The notes under the pieces are model-generated. The model was not told the DNA's origin. It saw only the letters and a program-made list of their open reading frames with translations, and searched no databases. A DNA stretch of 64,000 nucleotides from Daedaleopsis sinensis (Eukaryota > Basidiomycota > Agaricomycetes > Polyporales > Polyporaceae), in assembly GCA_033807695.1 (NCBI GenBank), contig CM066304.1, positions 2,170,001-2,234,000 on the forward strand. Reading direction: 5' to 3'. This document shows positions 56,173 through 64,000 of this stretch, piece after piece. The position numbers and the translations under genes were made by a program. Position 1 is the stretch's first letter, and the number at the start of each line of letters is the position of its first letter.

Positions 56173-56771
56173 ATGTCCGACAGTGCGTTCTTGTCATTTC
56201 ATGCACGTCCGTCTGCGCACGCTGACCTGACCTCTGATCCCTGCAGACACGCGCGTCGCTGCAGGCCTCAAGGCTGCCATCCACAACCCCAACGTCTCGG
56301 AGCAAGCCAAGGAGCGCGCTCAGGACCGCCTCGAGAACATGAACGCGTCCATCCCCACCGAGCGCGACTCCGCGTTCCCCGTCGGCACCACCGACACCAA
56401 TGGCCACGAGCTCAACCGTGTCCTCGGGGGCTACAAAGCCACCCTTCACAGTATGTGTCTCCGTTCTTCCTTGTGTTACACGACCATGGCGCTGACGTTG
56501 CTCTGCAGACCCGAATGTCAGCTCTCAGGCGAAGGAGCATGCGCGCGAGGTCCTGGCGGAGGCCGAAGGAGGCCCAGGTACCGGTATCGCGCAGGACGAG
56601 CACCAGATGCACGTCAACGCTGGCTACAAGGCCGCGCTCCACAGTACGTATTCGGCTTCAGCTCGTCGCACGTGTCACGCTCACGTAGGTCCTTTGGTAT
56701 AAGACCCTAATGTCGGCCGTGAGGCGAAAGCGCATGCCCAGGAGTACCTCGAAGAGCATGGCGAGCTCTGA
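56173..56771 (+). CDS. Con-6 family conidiation/stress protein with three repeats
   Basis: A short protein (about 115-130 residues) has three copies of the Con-6 repeat: LKAAIHNPNVSEQAKERAQD, YKATLHNPNVSSQAKEHARE and YKAALHNPNVGREAKAHAQE. Each copy is followed by acidic helix residues, and the protein ends in EEHGEL. The family is small, hydrophilic and soluble, first described as conidiation-specific in Neurospora and widely stress- or light-induced in fungi; its biochemical role is unknown. The introns in repeats 2 and 3 cut the same codon (His|Asn, phase 1), pointing to exon duplication. The first junction is unsure: the donor after ATG TCC GAC A fits an acceptor before GCCTCAAGG (MSDSLKAAIHN), while the family-like TRVAAGLKAA cannot be joined in frame by a standard acceptor. 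Confidence 0.88.
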
Positions 56772-57184
56772 GTTAATATCGTATGGAACCTAGGAACGGT
56801 ACCGCTGGATATTTGGAAGATCTAATTTGATGTATGAGTACGAATGTATTTCTTGGAGTGTCGAATTGTTTTGTGTGATCGATTTCGCGGTTGTGCTTCG
56901 ACGGTCATCGTTCAACGTTCAGACGTTCATCGTTGTGCTTGGAAGAACGATGTTGGTAGTCCCGCTTCGCAGCGTCAACGGGCGTCTGTTGACACGGACG
57001 CGTCGAGGAGGTTCACGTGTTCGTGTGTGGGTTCAATACAGTCTTTATCCCGTCTCGCTCGCATCCTCTTCCTCACTCATACCCCTCCCCAAGATACCCG
57101 TCCTCCTTTCTCTCTCTATCCTACGCTCCGCTCTCTTCTCCCTGCCTATAGACAGCTCTCGAGTCCCCTCAAATCCTCGAACAC
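56772..57184. other. Intergenic region before the Rho GTPase
   Basis: 413 bases between Con-6 and the Rho GTPase. Short words GTTCAACGTTC and GACGTTC near 56,910-56,928 recall the heptamer theme of the left end. The last 100 bases before 57,185 are pyrimidine-rich with CTCT runs, typical of a fungal leader. Confidence 0.5.
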
Positions 57185-58427
57185 ATGGCCAAGTACAAGA
57201 AATCCTCCATGACGCCATCATTTGGTCGCCCCAGACCTGTATGCCCATTCGCAATTTGGCTGCTCCCGTACCGCCGTCCTCAAATTCAACGCCTGTCCTC
57301 TTTCAGGTCCAGCGCAAGGTGGTCGTGTGCGGCGATGGCGCGTGCGGTATGTCTTGTCATCCGCTGCAGCCAGCTGCAGCTCTGACCTAGTTGCCATAAT
57401 GCCGCAGGCAAGACCTCGCTGCTCAACGTCTTCACTCGGGGCTGGTTCTCTGCTGTCTAGTGCGTCCTCTCTTCCTTGCGCGACCTATAACGTGCTCCTC
57501 TATAACTCATTGCTGCTGTCTCGGCCCTTGACCGTCGCTAGCGAGCCGACAGTCTTCGAGAACTACGTGCACGACCTGTACGTCGAGGACCAGCTAGTGG
57601 AGCTCAGTCTGTGGGATACAGCAGGTGCGTGCGCGTGTCTCCGATGTCCCCACAGTCACCGATAAAACCGGCTCAACCGCCCCATGGGCCGTCTGCAGGG
57701 CAGGAGGAGTTTGACCGCCTCCGGTCACTAAGTTATGCGGAGACCCATGTCATCATGTTGTGCTTCTCGGTGAGTGCCACCCGGGCTATGTCTCTGCTTT
57801 CTCCTCTGCGCCAGGAGCATTGTGTGAATGCGTCCATCAGGTTGATAACCCAACATCACTAGAGAACGTCGAGGGCAAGGTGCGTGTCTCCCTCCGCATC
57901 GCATACACCGCAGAGTTCCTGACCGGTGTGCACAGTGGATACCGGAGATATTAGAGTACTGTCCGGGTGTCAAGGTGCGTCTGCGCCCCAGGCTTGCGAT
58001 GCATCCAACGGAGCAGCTGACATGTTTGCCCACAGCTTGTTCTCGTCGGTGCGCTTCGATTCCGTGCTCGTCCGTGTGGGAAGTGGCTCTGACTTCCCCG
58101 CCTCCCCCAGCCCTAAAATGCGATCTCCGAGAAGACCAGGAAACGCAAGTGAGACTGGCGCGCTACGGCACGCACACCGTGCAATACGAAGAAGGGCTCG
58201 CCGTCGCCCGCCGCATACGAGCATCCCGGTACCTCGGTCGGTCTTGTCGCGTCCGTGTTTGTGCCGATCGTGGACTGCGCTGAGCTTCCTTCCTGACAGA
58301 ATGCAGTGCAAAGCACAATCGCGGAGTCAACGAGGTCTTTAATGAATCTGCGCGGGTCTCGCTCAGCACGCGTCCGAAGGGCTCGAGTAGCTACGGCAGC
58401 GGGCGCAGTGGGTGTATCATTGCCTAG
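57185..58427 (+). CDS. Rho-family small GTPase, Rho3 type
   Basis: Ten exons join to 214 residues. After a short N-terminus (MAKYKKSSMTPSFGRPRP) come the P-loop GDGACGKTS, switch I YEPTVFENYVHD, switch II DTAGQEEFDRLRS, the guanine-base motif VALKCD, and ECSAK. The C-terminus GCIIA is a CAAX box for prenylation. FENYVHD, LVALKCDLRED and the ECSAKHNRGV segment are Rho3-like; Rho3 helps exocytosis and polarised growth in fungi. Upstream of switch I, GWFSAVY replaces the usual GYFPxVY. No polybasic run precedes the CAAX box. Exon 8 has only 13 nucleotides (58,036-58,048), and all other junctions keep the frame. It converges on the clathrin gene (365 bp between stop codons). Confidence 0.9.
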
Positions 58428-58791
58428 TGGTCCCCGTATCCGTCGCGTGGTGGCATTTGGAGTTGGGACAGCGGACAGCCTGCGTCATCTGATTATATAC
58501 CTTCCCGACTCTGTACACACATTCACCGTCACCCTCATACCATCGCACGCTCCCTGCATACGCGTACCTCCACCTAATACTCGTTACATGCTGTGTTTGT
58601 ACGCAATCTATCTCGTGTATTTTGTTCCCTTTCCCATCCTTGCAGGCAATGGAAGCGGCAGTGCCTGTTGTTCCGACACTCACATCGACAACACAAGAGC
58701 AAAGAAGCGTGAAAGATGGTATTAACGAAAGCTAAAACATGTATGCGCGAATTATGCGATCCGAATATACAACTATACCACAGCGACCACG
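58428..58791. terminator. Convergent 3' flanks of Rho GTPase and clathrin
   Basis: 365 bases separate the two stop codons, holding both 3' UTRs. AT-rich stretches near 58,490 and 58,610-58,630 may carry plus-strand cleavage signals. No clear AATAAA is seen. Confidence 0.45.
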
Positions 58792-61700
58792 TCAGAATCC
58801 ACCAAAGCCCGTCATAGCCTAGGAAGATACGGGTCGTGAGCGTCGCGTTCGATATCAGCGCAGATGGTTTGTATACGCACAGGAGGTATGCCGAAGCCAG
58901 TACCGTTGGGCATCATCATGGGAGGCGGCGCTTGGGAAGGGAAGCCGTTGCCTTGTGTGAGCATCAGCCTGCCGCCGAAGCCGGGTTCGATCACAGGCAC
59001 GGTGGCCTCCTGCTGCTCCTTCTCGCTGTCCTTCTTTGACCGCTCCTTGACCTCCTTCTCCAACACAGCGAGCTGCAAGAGCGCAGTCAGCTACCGACCC
59101 CACCGAGCGAGTATGCTCACACACCTTGTCCACGAGCGTCCGTGTTCGCTGGATTTTGTACGGCATGTAGAAGTCGTTGAGGCCGTGTTGCCAGGAAAGC
59201 TCCTCGACGACGTCCGCGCGGAGCAGGTCGAAGCAGCAGTAGAGGGTGGCGGCGAAGCACTCCTTGTTGCCGATGTCGACGAAGTACGACAGAAGCTCCT
59301 CGGCGATCTCCACCGAAGCGGATACTGCCGCGGTGACGATCGTGTCCTTGTAGAGCTTGTCCTGCTTCGACAGCGCAATCGACTCCTCCCATTTGCCGTT
59401 TTTCTAGGAAAGGATAGGTTCGAGCGATGGCCGTCAGAAAGTGTATGCAGTCACTGACCTTGTACAGATGAGCCGCCAGTCTCCGGAACTCCAAGAGATC
59501 ATGCCGCTCGAGTTCGCGCGCCAGCTCGATGTTGTTGAAGTTGTCGAAGCTGTCTATCGAATCCCGCAACGTCTTGTAGTCCTCCTCCTCAATCAGCAAG
59601 GTGTTGTACGCGACGTTGACGGCTTCGATGTTGAGCTGCAAGCAATTAGAACTCAGGCGACCATGCATTGGTGTAATGCCGGCTTACATGTTGTACCGCA
59701 ATGAGATATGACCGAATGAGGGGGATGTGGTCAATTTGCTTGAACATCCGAACAACACGCCCGTGGTCGATGCGAGGAATCAAGACTGAAAGGAGGTCCG
59801 TGAGCAGTGTTGGCTGCTCTTGGAGATAGAAGGTGAGCGCCTTGTAGTAGCTAGAACTAAGTCAGCGTCAGGTGTTAAGTGAGGTGAATGATTGGCATAC
59901 ATCTCGACATTCGCAACGCGAACAATGACGTCCTTGAACTGGTTATGTTCCCATGCATCCGCCGAACGCTCGATCATGGCGAGAGCCGCATTATCCTAGT
60001 CAAACAAGTTGAAGGTAGAGTGATTAATGGAGACAATTCAGCACTCACGAATTCGTCGTACTTGATGTACAGGAAGACGAGCTCGGGCCAGAGATGTGCC
60101 CGCTCAGCAGCCTTGATGACCTTGGGAATGTTGATACGAGATACGAAGAGCTTGAGGTGTTCCATGACTGTGAGAGAGTTAGTAACCCGGCTGCTACACG
60201 TCTACAGATCTACATACGTTTCTCGGGACGGTACTTGCTGTAGAGGATGGCGAGCTCCGTGAAGATACCCATCTAGAATGGAGTTCAGCAGTAGTGCAAT
60301 GAAATATCAGAGGTAAACATACGTGTGCACGCTCCAAGCTCAAACCCGCCTCCAGTAGGGACAGAACCTCATCAAAGTGTCCACGGCGTTCGTATGATTG
60401 GACCAGTGCAGGCAGTTCCTCCTGAAGAGGTGCATCAGAGAAGAGTCCCCTTTCCACTACGCGATGTGACTTACAGCATGGACGATGATGTTGAGACCAC
60501 AGATTTGCGCCTATTCACATGACCGTATGAGCGACAGCAATACGAGGGTTCAATATTGCACATACCAAACGGAACTCGCCCTTCTCCACGCAAGCTGTGT
60601 GGACCTGCTTCCAGACCCTGGGAATATTATATGAGTTTACAACCTACGTAGAAGGCAGGAACAGACATACTGAGTGTTTCCGGCCTTGCGCGCGCTCTCT
60701 ACAGCACCCTGGTTCTCGCCGAGGTAGATGAGCGTGGTCGCAAGACGTGCCCAGTTCGATATGCTGGTGAACAAGATCTTGGCAGCATCGTACAGCTCGT
60801 CCTCGAAGCACTTCTCTCCGACCTCGAGGACATCGGCGACATTGGTCATCGCCAGGAAGTCCTCCATGTCGTGGAGACGATCGGTCTTCGCATATGCGTA
60901 GGCAAGTTCTGTGTCGATCTTCGGCTCCCGCAGTGTTTTCCGTGCCATCTGAAGGTACCGCACGAGGTCATCGGATTTACCCGCACGGCTGGCGATCTCG
61001 ATAACCTCATGGAAGTTGGATGGATCCTCAGCCTTGATGTACGAATCTTCAACGGTCCGTTAGCGTACATTAACACTACAGTCATTTTGTGAGCCTACCG
61101 ATCGAATCCTTGATGCGAAGACCGTCGAGCTGAGCCTTAGCGAGGCGACTCCAGACTTCAGGCTTGTTAACCTTGTTGGCGTACTCGACACCACGATCCA
61201 GAGAGACGACATGCTCGACGAGGACGTTGATGGCGTCTGCGTGCTGGTCGTACTTCTTGAAGATCAAGAACGCCTCCTCGTACAAGCCGTGCTCGATCGC
61301 GATCTTCGGGATCTCTGCAATGTCGTAGTTCTGGAGCTTGTCGATGTAGCCAATGACCTTGCCCTTGTCAGCACGAACGGCGGTGAGCATGAGCAGATTC
61401 TGCAGGTTGCGGTTGTCGCTGAATGGCGAAGGCTCCAGGATGATCTTCTCGAGCAACTCAATCAACTCAAGCGGAAGATCAGCCGTCAGGAACGCCTTGA
61501 CAGTAATCGAGACGTCGTCAGGGTCGGTGCTCTCAGGCAAAGCGGTGGCAACAATCTGGTCAATGAGCTGACGGCGATGCATGTTGTCGGAACGGAGAAC
61601 CTGAGCCCAGAGGTCGGGTTGACGGCGACGAACAAGGTACCGCGCCTGTTGCTTGAACATCGCGTTCTCGTTCGTGATATGGATGAGTTCATCATCGCAG

Positions 61701-64000
61701 AAGCCCTTCGCATACGCAATGTACGCGAGGTAGGGATCCCGCGCCTCACAGAACTTGCCGACCACCAGTGGTTCGTAGAGCTACAGCAGTTTGGTGAGCA
61801 CCAGCATGAAAGCCGTTGGCAACCGTACGTACGTTGTTCTCCTTCAGGAACTGCTCCGGATTGCTGTTCGAGTCGATGTAGATCTTAGCCAACGCATTGT
61901 AAACCGCGGGGTCCTGGCTCCCCTGCTGGACGCGAGCCTCCAGCCATGGGAGGATAAGCTTGAGACGATTCCTTGTCTCGACTTCATTGACCAACTCGTC
62001 AATAGGGAAGTTGCCAGGAACAGACGCCAACAACGACTTGATCGTGTTCTCGTCGCAGTCCACATCGAGCAAACCACCGATGACCTGCGGCGTGCGAACG
62101 GAGTTGACGCGGGTGACGTAAACCTCGATGAAGTTGGTGAGACCACGCTGGTAGAGGTAGAGCACGAGGTCGTGGACAAAGTCGAATCGGTCACAGACGA
62201 TGATGAGCGGAAGTTGATCCGAGAGTTTCGCCTCCTTGAGGAAGTTCTTGACCTTCTCCGGGTTGTAGTGGTTGCTCTCTCTGCATATACGCTCGACTTC
62301 GCGAATCTGACCTGTACGGGTGGCTGCCTGGATATACTTGAAGTGAACCTCTGCATCCGTGGACAAGTTGACAATCGAGCCGAGGTAGTAGTAGAGACCC
62401 TCGTATGTCTTGAACGACTCAAACATTTCGATCAGCTTGACTGGGCCCAAGATATCGGAGTATTTGGTAGCAATCTGGACGACGATCTGGAGGTTCTGAC
62501 GGATGTTAATCTTCAGCATCTCCTGCATGCAAGAGAATGATTGCTCGGTCGTGAGGCGACTAAAGTAGTCGACAAGCCACTAGATATGATGAATTAGGCA
62601 ATGTCGCGACTGATTATCCGTGTACATACCTCTGCTGGGAAAGCAGTCGTATGTACGACTACCCGCTTGATGTCCGCGGGATCCTCGTAGAGCTCCAAAG
62701 CCTGCGAGGATGTTCAATACAACACAATACTGGCATGGAGCATTAGACATACACGCTGTAACAATCCAGCCTTCTCGCACAGGTTGGCGATGCGCGGGTG
62801 GTCGAAGTGGGTGAGGATCTGGTTAACGAGGATTGCGTCCGCAACTTGAGGAGCGTGCAATAGATTCATCTCTAGCAGACGGGTCTGAAGGTGTGCCTGT
62901 TCGGGCTTGTTGTCCTTAAGAGCCTCCAGGAGGAACGACGTTGCAGGCTGAATCATGTTCTGTGACATGAAGATGTCGACAACCTGGACGGTTTTTGTGT
63001 CAGATGTATGTGATCTATGCGACGTCAACGAAGGTTGAGAACTCACCCGCTCAACGTCGACGAGAGGTCCGGCCTCGTCCTTGACCAACTGAGTCGCAAA
63101 CTCCGCGCCCTTCTCGGGGTTCACGCGCATGATGTGCTGCAAGAGTCCAACATAGTCGGGAGTGTAGCCAGTCTTCTTCGCGTACAAGACGATCTTCTCG
63201 GTCTGTCCAGTCTCGGCAAAGCATGCGATGACCTTGTTGGGGACGTTAGCACGAAGGTAGACAGAGAGCGCCAGTGTCATGTCGAAAGGCCGGACGGCAT
63301 CGCCAAGCTCTTCGCTGCAGGTTAGCTTGTTCTCCTTCAGCCACTTCTCCAGAAGTTGCTTGCGGCCCTGCTGCAAGACCGGGCGCGCTAGTTCGAGTGA
63401 CTCAAGCTGGTTGAGCTCGCCCTTCTCAAGCAGTATACCGAAATATTGCAGGATTGGAGAAAGACCGCCGGGTGGTGACGGGGCCTGCTTGAACGACTCG
63501 ATAATTTGCGCGGTGCGAAGAATGCCCTGTTTTTCTCGTCAACGCAGGATACGCGAGCTACGCCCTATAGGAACTCACCCTTGGAGAGTTGGCGGCAATC
63601 TTCGCAGCCTCGCCGTACTGCCCACTCTGGAAGAGCTGCTGGTATTGCTTGATGTAGAGGTCATCAGCACCAGGCAGATTCGCACGACTTGCTAACTTGA
63701 ATGCAAGCTCTGTGTTGTTGAGGGTCGTGAGGATGTATGGGATGACCGTCTGCTCGTCAACGCTGACACTCAGCACCTGGCCCTTCTTGTTGACACCAAT
63801 GATACCGTTCGTGCCCTCGTGTTCCGCGGTCACGAAGATCGCCTCTCCGGAGATTCGGTTCATGTAGATACACGCGCCAGACTCAAGGTCGTAAAGGTGG
63901 ATGAAGCCATACTTGGTAACCAGGTAGACGATGCCGTGCTTCTTTGAGACCTGCATGGCCACAGGAAAGTCGTTCGTCGCCTCAGGAGGGAAGTAGACGT
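58792..64000 (-). CDS. CHC1: Clathrin heavy chain, 3' portion (5' end beyond the window)
   Basis: Minus strand, partial. The right edge begins in the N-terminal propeller region ([20 protein letters not shown]), so about 240 residues and the start lie outside the window. The remaining parts are in order. End of the propeller and linker: [41 protein letters not shown]. Then the seven CLH repeats of the leg: [84 protein letters not shown]. Finally the trimerisation region with [10 protein letters not shown] and a Gly/Met/Pro-rich tail. Skipping a last intron (GTGCGT...TAG) gives the C-terminus [12 protein letters not shown] and the stop at 58,794-58,792; reading through to 58,812 would give a different, unlikely end. 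Clathrin forms the vesicle coat for endocytosis and trans-Golgi sorting. Many introns; not all fixed to the base. Confidence 0.93.

Noticed and set aside
58812..58880. Clathrin C-terminus read through to a stop at 58,812
   Set aside because: A GTGCGT...CCTAG intron joins GIPP to AMTGFGGF, matching the family's usual ending; the read-through tail is unlike clathrin.
1..64000. Biosynthetic gene cluster or mating-type locus
   Set aside because: No core synthase, terpene cyclase, homeodomain pair or pheromone receptor was recognised; the single SDR, the zinc-cluster factor and the DUF6534 protein are insufficient.
1..64000. Transposons or viral insertions
   Set aside because: No reverse transcriptase, integrase, transposase or helicase motifs were seen in any frame; only one hairpin and simple repeats.

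Overview
The window is nuclear DNA of a filamentous basidiomycete, most probably an Agaricomycete and perhaps polypore-like. The protein-coding genes are split by many short introns (mostly about 50-70 nt, donors often GTGCGT, GTGAGT or GTACGT). Families typical of mushrooms are present (DUF6534-type membrane protein, Con-6, Ecl1-type protein, bacterial-type serine dehydratase), and GC content is high. There are no operons, ribosome binding sites, CRISPR arrays or recognisable rRNA/tRNA genes. No transposase or reverse transcriptase was recognised.

Layout. (1) Positions 1-18,728 are a gene-poor, very GC-rich stretch. It holds one convincing gene, an Ecl1-type cysteine protein at 8,283-9,302, among short tandem arrays of 6-bp and 7-bp units, alternating purine/pyrimidine runs, polypurine/polypyrimidine tracts and G-quadruplex motifs. 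(2) From 18,729 to 33,271 the order is: SHR3 amino-acid-permease chaperone, a PX-PH-RhoGAP protein (Bem3 type), a SET/MYND-like methyltransferase, and, divergent from it, a 23-exon iron-sulphur L-serine dehydratase. (3) From 34,378 to 44,595 lie a seven-helix DUF6534-like protein made of many tiny exons, CAF40/RCD1 of the CCR4-NOT complex, an MSC2-type zinc transporter with a long His-rich loop, and a short-chain dehydrogenase with two in-frame stops (likely pseudogene). (4) From 45,230 to 64,000 lie a Zn2Cys6 transcription factor, the ribosome-biogenesis factor AATF/BFR2, a divergently transcribed acidic AT-hook protein of unknown function, a small unknown protein, the repeat protein Con-6 with a perfect CRE in its promoter, a Rho3-type GTPase, and the 3' part of the clathrin heavy-chain gene, which runs off the right edge.

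Working together. Bem3-type RhoGAP, the Rho3-type GTPase, clathrin heavy chain and SHR3 all serve polarised growth and membrane traffic. CAF40, AATF, the Zn2Cys6 factor and the SET protein belong to gene expression. They look like ordinary neighbours rather than a functional cluster. I did not find a clear new multi-gene system. The most unusual signals are the heptamer/hexamer-rich gene-poor island, the repeated use of micro-exons (7-18 nt), three GC-AG introns, the C-terminal cysteine of the serine dehydratase, and the unknown AT-hook protein.

Exon boundaries were read by hand from splice signals and family conservation. For SHR3, the SET protein, serine dehydratase, the DUF6534 protein, CAF40, the AT-hook protein and the Rho GTPase the exon lengths add up to a whole number of codons. 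For the Bem3, MSC2, zinc-cluster, AATF and clathrin genes only the outer limits and selected introns were checked.
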